A stretch of 64,000 nucleotides of DNA from Microcella daejeonensis. GTDB taxonomy: Bacteria > Actinomycetota > Actinomycetes > Actinomycetales > Microbacteriaceae. How positions within the stretch are numbered: the stretch's first letter is position 1; every line of letters begins with the position of its first letter. The DNA is taken from positions 2,046,001-2,110,000 of the forward strand of contig NZ_CP113089.1 of the NCBI RefSeq assembly GCF_026625045.1. Direction: 5' to 3'. Made by a program: the position numbers and the translations under genes. Under the pieces are notes generated by a model. That model saw only the letters and a program-made list of their open reading frames with translations. It was not told the DNA's origin and made no database searches. Shown here piece by piece: positions 1 through 8,479 of the stretch.

Positions 1-26
1 GGCTCGTGGCCGCACCGTCTGCCAGC

Positions 27-1964
27 CTATTCGGCTCCGCCCCGCCGCACCCTGATCCAGGCGATGCCGTGGGCGGGCAGCACGAGGTCCCGGCGCAGGT
101 CGACGACGCCCCCGGCGATGAGATCCTCACCCGTGGCGGGCATGCCCTGCAGCGTGGAGGCGAGCACCGTCTCGGGAGCGTCGGCGACGTTGGCGAGGCA
201 GAGCACGAGGCCTCCGCCGTCACCGGGCCGCTGATAGCCCACGACGTGGGGGGAGCGGGCGTCGAAGCCGATGAGGGCGCCGCCGGCGAACTCCGGCGTG
301 CGGCGGCGCACGGCCAGCAGCTGCTGCAGGCGCGCGTAGAGCATCCCCGCTGAGGTGGTCGGGTCGATGCGCTCGGCGTAGCGCTCCTCGGGGTACGGCG
401 GGCGGTTGACCCAACGGCTGTCCTCGGCGTGGCCGGGCTCGTCGACGTAGGAGTAGTCGTTGAGCTGGCCCACCTCGTCGCCGAGGTAGAGCAGCGGCAC
501 GCCGCCGGTCGAGAGGGTGATCGAGTGGGCGAGCACGATGCGGTCGATCGCGCCGTCGTCGCCCGCCTCGAGCCCCGCGAGCGAGGCGGTCGTGCCCGAG
601 ATGCGGCAGTCGCCGGTCTTCGGGTTGTCCTGGAACGGCACGCCGCGCGCGAAGCTGCCGGGGAACCGGTTGACGAAGAAGCTGTTGAGGAACCGCCGGT
701 GCTCGAAGCCGTCGATGCCGAGCTCGGCGGCGTCCTCGTCGGCGAAGGTCCAGCCGATGTCGTCGTGGCTGCGCACGTAGTTGACCCAGGCGGTGCCGGC
801 GGGCAGCGCGTGCCGGCGGTCGAGGGCCTGCTGCAGCAGCCGGGCGTCGCGGGTGGCGAGCGAGTTCCAGATGAGCGCCATCTGCAGCGGGTTGTAGCTG
901 AGCTGGCACTCCTCGGGCGAGATGTACTGGATGACCTCGTCGGGGTGCACGATGGCCTCCGACTTGAACAGCACGGCGGGGGCGGCGATGCGCAGGGCCG
1001 CATTGAAGGCCTGGATGAGCAGGTGCGCCTCGGGCAGCGACTCGCACGTCGTGCCGAGCTGCTTCCAGATGAAGGCGACGGCGTCCATGCGCAGGATGTC
1101 GACGCCGCGGTTGGCGAGGAACAGCATCTCGCCGGCCATGGCGCGGAAGACCGCGGGGTTGCCGTAGTTGAGATCCCACTGGAAGGAGTGGAAGGTCGCC
1201 CACACCCAGCGCTCCGCCTCCTCGCGGCTCGGCACGGTGCCGTCGGGCAGCGGCATCGGCACGAAGGAGCCCGGGTGGTCGTCGGGGAAGATCTCGCGCA
1301 CGGTCGCCTCGTAGGCGTCGGGCATCTCGCGGCCGTCGAAGATCCAGTAGTAGTCGGCGTACTCCTGCTCGCCGGCCCGGGCGCGCCGGGCCCACTCGTG
1401 CTCGTCCGAGGTGTGGTTGAAGATGAAGTCGACGACGAGGGCGATGCCGTTCTCGCGCAGCTCGGCCGCGAGGGCCGTGAGCTGCTCCATGTCGCCGAGC
1501 GCGGGGCTCACCTCGCGATAGCTCGACACCGCGTAGCCGCCGTCGCTGTTCTCCTCCGGGGCGAGGAAGAGCGGCATGAGGTGCAAGTAGGTGAGGCCCA
1601 GTTCCCTGAAGTACGGGATGCGCGCCCGCACGCCGTCGAGGTCGCGGGCGTAGCGGTCGACGTAGAGCACGCCCCCGAGCATCCGGTTCGACAGGAACCA
1701 GTGCGGATCGGCCTCGCGCGCGGCGTCGACCGCCTTGAGGTCGGCCGGGCGGGCCTGCCAGCTCGCGGCGAGCTCGCCGAGCAGGAGGGCGAGCTGCGCC
1801 TCGGTCGCCTCGGTGTCGCCGTAGACCCGGCGGAAGAGGCTCTCGAGCCGCGGCAGCTCGCGATCGACGCGGCCGAGCAGCTGCCGCCAGTCGTCCTCGG
1901 CGGTCTGCGGCAGGCGGGCCGCGGTGAGCGCGGCGTCGATCGACCGGGTGCGGGTGTGCTCCAT
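27..1964 (-). CDS. Amylosucrase (GH13 sucrose glucosyltransferase)
   Basis: A 645-residue glycoside hydrolase family 13 protein. Amylosucrase transfers glucose from sucrose to an alpha-1,4-glucan and releases fructose. The catalytic residues fit amylosucrase rather than a plain amylase: nucleophile Asp294 in LRMDAVAFIWKQLGT, acid/base Glu336 in FKSEAIVHP, and transition-state Asp401 in YVRSHDDIGW. From memory these sit at a constant +8 offset from the Neisseria polysaccharea enzyme (286/328/393), and the length is close to its 636. The helical N-terminal region of the family spans roughly residues 1-90. No signal peptide, so cytoplasmic. The start has AGGGGA upstream. It is divergent from an FAD oxidoreductase; a dyad lies between them. 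No sucrose transporter is adjacent. Confidence 0.9.
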   Translation of the reverse strand: MEHTRTRSIDAALTAARLPQTAEDDWRQLLGRVDRELPRLESLFRRVYGDTEATEAQLALLLGELAASWQARPADLKAVDAAREADPHWFLSNRMLGGVLYVDRYARDLDGVRARIPYFRELGLTYLHLMPLFLAPEENSDGGYAVSSYREVSPALGDMEQLTALAAELRENGIALVVDFIFNHTSDEHEWARRARAGEQEYADYYWIFDGREMPDAYEATVREIFPDDHPGSFVPMPLPDGTVPSREEAERWVWATFHSFQWDLNYGNPAVFRAMAGEMLFLANRGVDILRMDAVAFIWKQLGTTCESLPEAHLLIQAFNAALRIAAPAVLFKSEAIVHPDEVIQYISPEECQLSYNPLQMALIWNSLATRDARLLQQALDRRHALPAGTAWVNYVRSHDDIGWTFADEDAAELGIDGFEHRRFLNSFFVNRFPGSFARGVPFQDNPKTGDCRISGTTASLAGLEAGDDGAIDRIVLAHSITLSTGGVPLLYLGDEVGQLNDYSYVDEPGHAEDSRWVNRPPYPEERYAERIDPTTSAGMLYARLQQLLAVRRRTPEFAGGALIGFDARSPHVVGYQRPGDGGGLVLCLANVADAPETVLASTLQGMPATGEDLIAGGVVDLRRDLVLPAHGIAWIRVRRGGAE

Positions 1965-1978
1965 TGCGCGTTCCCCTA

Positions 1979-1994
1979 TTGTCCAAATGGATAA
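1979..1994. promoter_or_regulatory. Dyad between amylosucrase and oxidoreductase genes
   Basis: TTGTCCA-AA-TGGATAA is a 16-bp inverted repeat with one mismatch per arm. It lies in the 50-bp divergent intergenic region, 15 bp from the amylosucrase start. It could be an operator for either gene; which protein binds is unknown. Confidence 0.35.
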
Positions 1995-2014
1995 CCGTCT
2001 GGCATCGTGGCGGT

Positions 2015-3433
2015 ATGGCCACCACCGTATTCGACCGCGACCGTCCCGACGCCCGACTCGTCACGGCGGCGCTCGCCGCGTCGCAGCCCTCGGTGTTCTG
2101 GCTCGACGAGCTGCCCGCGAGCCCCGCGCTGCCGCGGCTCACCGGCCGCGTGCGGGCCGACCTCGCGATCGTCGGCGGCGGGTACGCCGGTCTGTGGACG
2201 GCGCTGCTGGCCAAGGAGCGCGACCCCGGGGCCCGCGTCGTGCTGCTCGAGGGCGCGCGCATCGGCCACGCCGCCTCCGGCCGCAACGGCGGCTTCGTCG
2301 AGGCGACCCTCACGCACGGGGCCGCGAACGGCGAGACGCGGTTCCCGACCGAGCTCGCCGAGCTCGACCGCCTGGGCATGGCGAACCTCGACGCCATCGA
2401 GCAGACCGTCGAAGCCCGAGGGTGGCGGTGCGAGTTCGAGCGCGTCGGGTCGATCGCCGTCGCCACCGAGCACTACCAGCTGGCGGCGCTCGCCGAGGCG
2501 CACGACGGCGAGCACGAGCTGTTCCACGACGGCGGCGGGATGCGGGCGCTCGTCGACTCGCCCACCTACCTCGGCGGGCTGGAGTCGACGCGCGATACGG
2601 CGCTCGTGCATCCCGGCAAGCTCGCCCGCAGCCTGCTCGAGGCCTGCCTCGATGCCGGGGTGGAGGTGCACGAGCAGTCGCCCGTCCGCGGCCTGCGGGC
2701 CGAGCCCGACGCGGTGCTGCTCGACACCGCCCACGGCACCGTCGCCGCCGACCGCGTCGCGCTCGCGACGAACGCGTACCCGTCTCTGCTCAAGCGCTAC
2801 CGGCTGCACACCGTACCCGTCTACGACTACGTGCTCATGACCGAGCCGCTCAGCGCCGAGCAGCGCGCCGCGATCGGCTGGCAGGGGCGGCAGGGCATCG
2901 CCGACTCGGCGAACCAGTTCCACTACTACCGGCTGACCGCCGACGACCGCATCCTGTGGGGCGGGTACGACGCCGTCTACCACTACGGCGGGCGCATCCG
3001 CCGGTCGTACGAGGAGCGCCGCGAGAGCTTCGAGATGCTCGCCGCGCACTTCCTCACGACCTTCCCGCAGCTGGAGGGCATCCGGTTCAGCCATCGATGG
3101 GCGGGCGTCATCGACACCTCGAGCCGCTTCTGCGCCTTCCACGCCACCGCCCACGGCGGTCGGGTCGCCTACTCGGCGGGCTTCACCGGGCTCGGGGTCG
3201 CCGCCACCCGCTTCACCGCCGAGGTCATGCTCGACCAGCTCGCGGGCCTCGAGACCGAGCGCACGAGCCTGCGGATGGTGAATCAGCTGCCGCTGCCGTT
3301 CCCGCCCGAGCCGGCGACGTACCTCGCCGTGCAGGCGGTGCGCGCCGCGCTCGACCGCGCCGATCACCGGGAGGGCCGCCGGGGCGCTTTCCTTCGCACT
3401 CTCGATGCGGTGGGTCTAGGGTTCGACTCGTGA
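2015..3433 (+). CDS. FAD-dependent amine/amino-acid oxidoreductase (DAO family)
   Basis: A 472-residue protein of the D-amino-acid oxidase (DadA/PuuB-like) family. These flavoenzymes oxidise amines or amino acids to imines. The FAD-binding Rossmann motif IVGGGYAGLWTALLAKE lies at about residues 52-68, followed by the GRNGGF loop (89-94) that contacts the flavin. A C-terminal GFTGLGVAATR segment matches the closing FAD-contact region. I start at the ATG at 2015; an upstream in-frame start at 1964 would overlap the divergent gene and add an unconserved leader. The stop overlaps the next start (GTGA), so it is coupled to the cupin gene. The substrate is not predictable; gamma-glutamylputrescine oxidase-like proteins are the nearest group. 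Confidence 0.8.
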   Translation: MATTVFDRDRPDARLVTAALAASQPSVFWLDELPASPALPRLTGRVRADLAIVGGGYAGLWTALLAKERDPGARVVLLEGARIGHAASGRNGGFVEATLTHGAANGETRFPTELAELDRLGMANLDAIEQTVEARGWRCEFERVGSIAVATEHYQLAALAEAHDGEHELFHDGGGMRALVDSPTYLGGLESTRDTALVHPGKLARSLLEACLDAGVEVHEQSPVRGLRAEPDAVLLDTAHGTVAADRVALATNAYPSLLKRYRLHTVPVYDYVLMTEPLSAEQRAAIGWQGRQGIADSANQFHYYRLTADDRILWGGYDAVYHYGGRIRRSYEERRESFEMLAAHFLTTFPQLEGIRFSHRWAGVIDTSSRFCAFHATAHGGRVAYSAGFTGLGVAATRFTAEVMLDQLAGLETERTSLRMVNQLPLPFPPEPATYLAVQAVRAALDRADHREGRRGAFLRTLDAVGLGFDS

Positions 3434-3777
3434 CCTCACTCCCGCTCGACGCCGCCACCGTGCTGCAGGCCCTCACCCTCGCGCTCGATCACGAGCCAGT
3501 GGAGGAGGAGCGCGTCGTCGAGGGCTCGCCGACGACCGGTGTCGAGGCCCTCACCGAGATCGACGACTGGGAGGTCGGGGTCTGGGAGATGACGCCCGGC
3601 ATCGCCACCGACGTCGAGGTGGAGGAGATCTTCATCGTGCTCGCCGGCCGCGCGATCCTGCGCCGGGAGGACGGCTCCGAGACCGAGCTCGTCGCCGGCT
3701 CGGTCGGCCGTCTCGATGACGGCGAGGAGACCGAGTGGGAAGTGCTCGAGACCTTCCGCAAGATCTACATCGCCTGA
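3430..3777 (+). CDS. Small cupin-domain protein
   Basis: A 115-residue single-domain beta-barrel protein of the cupin_3 (DUF861) type. The pattern WEMTPGIATDVEVEEIFIVL, an acidic turn, then VAGSVGRLDDGEETEWEV and FRKIYIA is the usual small-cupin layout. The GTG start overlaps the upstream TGA, indicating translational coupling with the FAD oxidoreductase; such cupins commonly accompany DadA/PuuB-type oxidases in amine catabolism. The usual metal-binding His residues of cupin motif 1 are absent, so it may bind a ligand rather than act as an enzyme. Confidence 0.7.
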   Translation: MTSLPLDAATVLQALTLALDHEPVEEERVVEGSPTTGVEALTEIDDWEVGVWEMTPGIATDVEVEEIFIVLAGRAILRREDGSETELVAGSVGRLDDGEETEWEVLETFRKIYIA

Positions 3778-3795
3778 GCCCCGGGCGCCCGCTGG

Positions 3796-4578
3796 TCACC
3801 AGACGGAGTCGCCTCGCATGACCACGTCGCTGCCGCCGTCGATGTAGACGATCTGGCCGCAGAGGTGCGAGTTCTCCGCGCTCGTGAGGTAGTCGAGCAG
3901 CGAGGCCACGGTCGCGGCCTCGGCGATGCCGTTGAGCGGCATCGGCACCATCTCCAGCAGCGCCCGCTCGGCCTCCGCGGTCGCGGTGAGTCCGCTGGTC
4001 ATCGGGGTGCGGATCACCCCGGGCGCGATCGCATTGAGCGGGATGCCCGCCCCTGCCCACTCCTCGGCCGCCGCGTTCCGCCGCACCCACCGCACGAGGG
4101 CGCGCTTGGTCGTTCCGTAGATCGCGCTCCCCGCCCCGGTGTCGAGCAGTTCGGAGGCGCGGTGGACCGCGGCCGGCTCGTCGTGCGCGAGGCAGGCCTC
4201 GAGCAGCTCCTCGTCGGGCGGGAAGAGGGCCGCCATCGATGCCGTCAGCACGGCGCGCGGCGCGGAGGACGCCGCGAGGAGCGGCCGCAGGCCCTCGAGC
4301 GTCGCGAGAGCGCCGAAGTAGTTGACGGCGACGGTCGCGGTCGATTCGGAGGAGAGGCCCGCGTTGGCGATGACGGCGTCGACCGAGCCGTCGCTCAGCT
4401 CGGCGGCGCGGTCGACGAGCTCGGCGCGACCGGCGTGCGTCGACAGGTCGACGACGATCTCCGCATCGTGCAGGTCGACGCCGATCACCCGCTGGCCCCG
4501 CTCGCGCAGCAGGGCGGCCGTCGCCGCCCCGATGCCGCTCGCCGATCCGGTGATGATGCACGTGCGCTGCTGAGCCAT
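3796..4578 (-). CDS. Short-chain dehydrogenase/reductase (SDR)
   Basis: A 260-residue classical SDR, an NAD(P)-dependent alcohol/ketone oxidoreductase. Visible features: the cofactor loop TGSASGIG at 10-17, NAG at 72-74, catalytic Ser114, and Tyr154/Lys158 in YGTTK. An Asp at about 35 (VIGVDLHD) suggests preference for NAD(H). An insertion between Ser114 and Tyr154 resembles the 3-alpha-hydroxysteroid dehydrogenase-like subgroup. A GGAGG-type ribosome site lies upstream of the ATG. It ends 18 bp from the convergent cupin gene. The substrate is unknown. Confidence 0.8.
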   Translation of the reverse strand: MAQQRTCIITGSASGIGAATAALLRERGQRVIGVDLHDAEIVVDLSTHAGRAELVDRAAELSDGSVDAVIANAGLSSESTATVAVNYFGALATLEGLRPLLAASSAPRAVLTASMAALFPPDEELLEACLAHDEPAAVHRASELLDTGAGSAIYGTTKRALVRWVRRNAAAEEWAGAGIPLNAIAPGVIRTPMTSGLTATAEAERALLEMVPMPLNGIAEAATVASLLDYLTSAENSHLCGQIVYIDGGSDVVMRGDSVW

Positions 4579-4652
4579 TGCCGCCTCGTCTCCTCCGTCA
4601 CTGCAGATTCCCAGCCGCCGCCCGATCGGTTCAGGGCCGAAAGTCCCGCCGG

Positions 4653-4658
4653 TAGAAT
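4653..4658 (+). promoter_or_regulatory. -10 hexamer for leaderless rpiB
   Basis: TAGAAT ends 6 nt before the rpiB ATG and there is no ribosome-binding site between them, which fits transcription starting at the start codon. Confidence 0.5.
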
Positions 4659-4664
4659 CACCCC

Positions 4665-5150
4665 ATGCGCATCCACGTGGCCACCGACCATGCCGGCCTC
4701 GAGTTCAGCCGCACCGTGCAGGCGCACGTCGCCTCCCTCGGGCACGAGGTGATCGACCACGGGCCGGTCGAGTACGACGCCCTCGACGACTACCCGGGCT
4801 TCTGCATCGACGCCGCCCGCGCCGTCGCGCACGATCAGGCGGAGGGCCGCGAGGCGCTCGGCATCGTCTTCGGCGGCTCGGGCAACGGCGAGCAGATCGC
4901 GGCGAACAAGGTGCAGGGCATCCGCGCCGCCCTCGTCTGGAACGACGCGACCGCCGCGCTCGCCCGCGAGCACAACGACGCGAACGTCATTTCCATCGGC
5001 GCCCGCCAGCACCCCGTGGACGACGTGCTGCGCTTCATCGAGATCTTCCTCGCCACGCCGTTCAGCGGCGACATCCGCCACGTGCGCCGCATCGGCCAGA
5101 TCGGCGAGTACGAGACGACCGGCGCGATCGCCGGCCGCGACGTCGTCTAG
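4665..5150 (+). CDS. rpiB: Ribose-5-phosphate isomerase B
   Basis: A 161-residue enzyme that interconverts ribose 5-phosphate and ribulose 5-phosphate in the pentose phosphate pathway, in the cytoplasm. The N-terminal ATDHAG motif (Asp8, His9) and the GGSGNGEQIAANK loop at 70-82 are diagnostic. Glu76 takes the catalytic-base position as in mycobacterial RpiB, where E. coli has Cys. The likely promoter gives a leaderless mRNA. It is followed after only 2 bp by a DNA glycosylase gene, so the two are probably cotranscribed, an arrangement I recall from other Actinobacteria. Confidence 0.93.
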   Translation: MRIHVATDHAGLEFSRTVQAHVASLGHEVIDHGPVEYDALDDYPGFCIDAARAVAHDQAEGREALGIVFGGSGNGEQIAANKVQGIRAALVWNDATAALAREHNDANVISIGARQHPVDDVLRFIEIFLATPFSGDIRHVRRIGQIGEYETTGAIAGRDVV

Positions 5151-5152
5151 CT

Positions 5153-6148
5153 GTGCCCGAGGGTCACTCCGTCCACCGCATCGCCCGCCAGTTCGGGCGG
5201 CACATGGTCGGCGACGCCGTCGCCGTCAGCTCGCCGCAGGGCCGCTTCGCCGAGGGCGCGGCGCTCATCGACGGCCGCACCATGACGGCCTCGCGCGCCG
5301 TCGGCAAGCAGATGTTCCTCGAGTTCGACGAGGCGCTGTGGCTGCGCGTGCACCTCGGCATCTACGGCGCCTGGGATTTCTCCGGCGACCTGCGTCAGGA
5401 CGCGACGCAGCGCGCCGCGCGCGGACGCATGGGGCAGACGGGCATGCGCGGCACCGGCGATGAGGGGGATGCCCCCGCCACGGTCGTCGGCGAGCACGAG
5501 GATTCGCTGTCCTCCATCGGAGCGCCCCGCCGCACCCGCCTGCGCATGGCCGAGGCCGAGACGGCCGCCGCCGTCGAGGGTTGGCCGCCCGAGCCGATCG
5601 GGCAGGTGCGCGTGCGCCTGCTCACCGACCGGGTCGTCGCCGACCTGCGCGGGCCGACCGCCTGCGAGGTGCTCGACGCCGCGGCCGTGCAGACCGTCAT
5701 CGACGCGCTCGGGCCGGATCCCCTCGTGGACGACGCGCAGGAGGGCGAGGAGCGCATGCTCGCGCGCATCCGCCGCCGCCGGGTGCCGATCGGGCTCCTG
5801 CTGATGGACCAGAGCGTCGTGAGCGGCATCGGCAACGTGTACCGCGCCGAGATGCTGTTCCGTGCGCGGCTCGACCCGCACACGCCCGGCGCGAACCTGC
5901 CGGAGGACGTCATCCGCGACCTGTGGCGGGATTGGCGCTACCTGCTGGGCATCGGCGTCGACACCGGCCAGATGATGACGATGGACGGCCTCGACGAGGA
6001 GTCGCGCAAGCGCGCCCTGCGCAATCGGGCCGACCGCCACTGGGTCTACAAGCGCGAGGGGCTGCCCTGCCGCATCTGCGGAACGCACATCGTGCTCGAG
6101 GTCGCGGCCGGCCGCAAGCTCTACTACTGCCCGAGCTGCCAGAGCTGA
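5153..6148 (+). CDS. Fpg/Nei-family DNA glycosylase
   Basis: A 331-residue base-excision repair enzyme of the formamidopyrimidine/endonuclease VIII family. It begins PEGHSVHR, so after Met removal Pro2 is the Schiff-base nucleophile and Glu3 the acid. The DNA-binding segment with SGIGNVYRAEMLF, and a C-terminal zinc finger of Cys306, Cys309, Cys326 and Cys329, are intact. PEGH rather than PELPE points to the actinobacterial Nei2-like branch that removes oxidised pyrimidines. About 60 residues near 80-140 (acidic, low complexity) look like a lineage-specific insertion between N-terminal domain strands. The start is GTG, 2 bp after rpiB. Confidence 0.88.
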   Translation: MPEGHSVHRIARQFGRHMVGDAVAVSSPQGRFAEGAALIDGRTMTASRAVGKQMFLEFDEALWLRVHLGIYGAWDFSGDLRQDATQRAARGRMGQTGMRGTGDEGDAPATVVGEHEDSLSSIGAPRRTRLRMAEAETAAAVEGWPPEPIGQVRVRLLTDRVVADLRGPTACEVLDAAAVQTVIDALGPDPLVDDAQEGEERMLARIRRRRVPIGLLLMDQSVVSGIGNVYRAEMLFRARLDPHTPGANLPEDVIRDLWRDWRYLLGIGVDTGQMMTMDGLDEESRKRALRNRADRHWVYKREGLPCRICGTHIVLEVAAGRKLYYCPSCQS

Positions 6149-6165
6149 GGGGAGGAGCACCGATC

Positions 6166-6801
6166 ATGCGCCACACCCCCCAGTACCTGCTGACCGAGCC
6201 CGACGAGGTGCGCCGGCTCGTGCGCGAGAACCCGTGGGCCGGCATCGTCTCGCACGTGCCCGACCGCGGCATCGTCGCCTCGCACTACCCGTTCCTGCTC
6301 GACGAGGCCGCCTCGACGGGCGACGACATCGTGCTGCTGAGCCACGTCGGCCGCCCCGACGAGCAGCTGCACCGGCTCGGCGAGAGCGAGGTGCTCGTCA
6401 TCGTGCAGGGCGCCCACGGCTACATCTCGCCCTCCTGGTACGCCGAGGGCGACATCATCCCGACCTGGAACCACGTCACCGCGCACCTCTACGGCACCCC
6501 CGAGATCCTCTCGGCGGAGGAGAACCTGCGGGTGCTCAGCGCGCTCACCGACCACTTCGAGCAGCACGTCGCCGAGCCGCGCGGCCTGCACCTCGACCCC
6601 GAGTACAGCGCGCGCGTCGCGAAGGGCACGGTCGGCATCCGCCTGCGCGTCACCCGCTTCGACGCGCGCCTGAAGCTCAGCCAGGGCAAGACCCCCGAGG
6701 TGCGCGAGAGCATCATGACGCACCTCGAGGGCGACGGCCCCTACGCCCACCCGGGCCTCGCCCGGGAGATGAGGAGACTCGATGATCACCGCGATTCGTG
6801 A
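6166..6801 (+). CDS. PaiB-like FMN-binding protein
   Basis: A 211-residue protein of the PaiB family. The N-terminus MRHTPQYLLTEPDEVRRLVR, the split-barrel strands GIVSH...ASHYPFLL, and the SPSWYAEGDIIPTWNHVTAH block are the family core; members bind FMN and Bacillus PaiB is described as a negative regulator of sporulation and protease genes. Here no spore context exists, so the role is open. A strong GGGGAGGAG ribosome site precedes the ATG. It overlaps the amidohydrolase gene by 20 bp and follows the glycosylase gene after 17 bp, so all lie in the rpiB transcription unit. Confidence 0.82.
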   Translation: MRHTPQYLLTEPDEVRRLVRENPWAGIVSHVPDRGIVASHYPFLLDEAASTGDDIVLLSHVGRPDEQLHRLGESEVLVIVQGAHGYISPSWYAEGDIIPTWNHVTAHLYGTPEILSAEENLRVLSALTDHFEQHVAEPRGLHLDPEYSARVAKGTVGIRLRVTRFDARLKLSQGKTPEVRESIMTHLEGDGPYAHPGLAREMRRLDDHRDS

Positions 6802-8284
6802 TGCCCGGCCGCTCGGGGGGCACGCGCCGATCGACGTGAGCATCGCCGACGGGCTCATCACGGGCATCCACCCCGCCGGCACTCTCGCGGCGGGCGAGGG
6901 CGTCATCGACGCGGCCGGCCGCTGGATCATGCCGGGCCTGTGGGATGAGCACGTGCACCTCACCCAGTGGGCGCAGCACCGCCGCCGGCTCGACCTCGAG
7001 GGCGCGTCGAGCGCCGCCGAGGTGGCATCGATCGTGCGGGATGCCGCTGCCGAGGCCGCGCCCGGCGAGACGATCGTCGGCGGAGGCTTCCGCGACGCCC
7101 TCTGGCCCGATGCCCCGACGGCCGCCCTGCTCGACGCGGCCGCGCCGGATCACGCCGTGGTGCTCGTGAGCGCCGACGTGCACTGCGCCTGGCTGAGCAC
7201 CGCCGCGCTCGCGCGCTACGTGCCCGCCTACGCCGCGGCCTCGGCCGGCTCGCAGGGTGCCGAGACCGCCGATACGGCCGGCGCCGTTCTCGCTTCCGGA
7301 CTGCTGCGGGAGGAGGCGGCCTTCGCCGTCACCCGGCAGCTCGACGGCGCCCCCGATGACGTGCTCGACCGCTGGGTGGATGAGGCCGCGCGCGAGGCCG
7401 CCGCTCGCGGCGTCGTCGGCGTCGTCGACCTCGAGATGCGCTGGAACCGCGACGACTGGTCCCGCCGGGTCGCGGCGGGCTTCGACGCTCTGCGGGTCGA
7501 GTTCGGCGTCTACCCGCAGCACCTCGACCGCGCGATCGAGCTCGGCCTGCGCTCGGGGCTCGACGTCGCGGACGGCGTGCGGGTCGGGCCTCTCAAGGTC
7601 ATCACCGACGGCTCGCTGAACACCCGCACCGCCTATTGCTGCGACCCGTACCCCGAGGATTCGGCGACGCCCTACGGCGTGCTCACCGTTCCGCCCTGCG
7701 ATCTCGAGCCGCTGCTCGCGCGCGCGGCGGAGGCGGGCTTCGAGCTCGCCGTGCACGCCATCGGCGACGGCGCCAACCACACGGCGCTCGACGTCTTCGC
7801 CCGCATCGGTCGTGGCGGCCGCATCGAGCACGCGCAGCTGCTGCGGCCCTGCGACTTCCCGCGCTTCGCGGCGCTCGGCGTGGTGGCGAGCGTGCAGCCC
7901 GAGCACGCCGTCGACGATCGCGATGTCGCCGAGAGGTTCTGGCCGGGGCGCACCGGGCGGGCCTTCGCGCTGCGCTCGCTGCTCGACGCGGGTGCGCGCC
8001 TCGTGCTCGGCTCCGATGCTCCCGTGGCGCCGCTCGACCCGTGGGTCTCGATCGCGGCGGCGACGACGCGCACGCGCGGCGATCGTGAGCCGTTCCACGC
8101 CGAGCAGTCGATCACCCCGCACGAGGCGCTCACGGCGTCGACGCGCTCGCTCGTCGCGGTCGGCGAGCCGGCCGATCTGCTGCTGGTCGACGCCGACCCG
8201 CTGACGGCATCGGGGGATGCCCTCCGGTCGATGCCCGTGGCGCTCACGCTCCTCGGCGGTCGGCCGACGCACTCGGCCCTCTGA
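6782..8284 (+). CDS. YtcJ-like metal-dependent amidohydrolase
   Basis: A 500-residue amidohydrolase-superfamily protein of the YtcJ type. Metal ligands His57 and His59 lie in DEHVHLTQW; later elements are VHAIGDGANH, a GRIEHAQ strand and LGSDAPVAPLDPW, which carries the conserved Asp. Small beta-sandwich strands at both ends (residues 1-50 and about 450-500) form the usual composite domain. No signal peptide, so probably cytoplasmic. The substrate cannot be inferred. It overlaps the PaiB-like gene by 20 bp and closes the operon; a repeat tract and a long hairpin follow. Confidence 0.8.
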   Translation: MITAIRDARPLGGHAPIDVSIADGLITGIHPAGTLAAGEGVIDAAGRWIMPGLWDEHVHLTQWAQHRRRLDLEGASSAAEVASIVRDAAAEAAPGETIVGGGFRDALWPDAPTAALLDAAAPDHAVVLVSADVHCAWLSTAALARYVPAYAAASAGSQGAETADTAGAVLASGLLREEAAFAVTRQLDGAPDDVLDRWVDEAAREAAARGVVGVVDLEMRWNRDDWSRRVAAGFDALRVEFGVYPQHLDRAIELGLRSGLDVADGVRVGPLKVITDGSLNTRTAYCCDPYPEDSATPYGVLTVPPCDLEPLLARAAEAGFELAVHAIGDGANHTALDVFARIGRGGRIEHAQLLRPCDFPRFAALGVVASVQPEHAVDDRDVAERFWPGRTGRAFALRSLLDAGARLVLGSDAPVAPLDPWVSIAAATTRTRGDREPFHAEQSITPHEALTASTRSLVAVGEPADLLLVDADPLTASGDALRSMPVALTLLGGRPTHSAL

Positions 8285-8305
8285 GACGCGGGCTCGCGGC
8301 TCCAC

Positions 8306-8374
8306 GAGCCGGAGCGCCGCGGGTCTGCGAGCCGGAGCGTCGCGGGCCTGCGGGCCTGAGCGTCCCGGCTCTGC
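8306..8374. repeat. Three imperfect 23-bp tandem repeats
   Basis: Copies at 8306-8328, 8329-8351 and 8352-8374. Copies 1 and 2 differ at only two positions; copy 3 is more diverged. They lie 22 bp past the amidohydrolase stop and before the terminator. Confidence 0.7.
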
Positions 8375-8397
8375 GCGGCGCGGCCTCCCCGCACGAC

Positions 8398-8435
8398 GAA
8401 CGGGGCCGGACCACTCGGCTGGTCCGGCCCCGTTC
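8398..8435. terminator. Bidirectional intrinsic terminator-like hairpin
   Basis: A perfect 16-bp stem (8398-8413 pairing with 8420-8435) with a 6-nt loop lies between the converging amidohydrolase and dps genes. It has no clean U tract, common at this GC content. Confidence 0.8.
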
Positions 8436-8479
8436 TCGGGTGGTGCGGTGCTGCTGCTGCTGCTGTGCTGTGCTGTTCC

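Noticed and set aside
220..2466. Very long Arg/Pro/Ala-rich open frames on both strands over known genes (for example this one, and 9294-12959)
   Set aside because: They are high-GC shadow frames of amylosucrase and the giant membrane protein; composition is unnatural and there are no domains.
8463..8476. CTG/CTGTG repeat in the dps downstream region
   Set aside because: Too short to be a meaningful microsatellite; lies between the terminator and dps stop.
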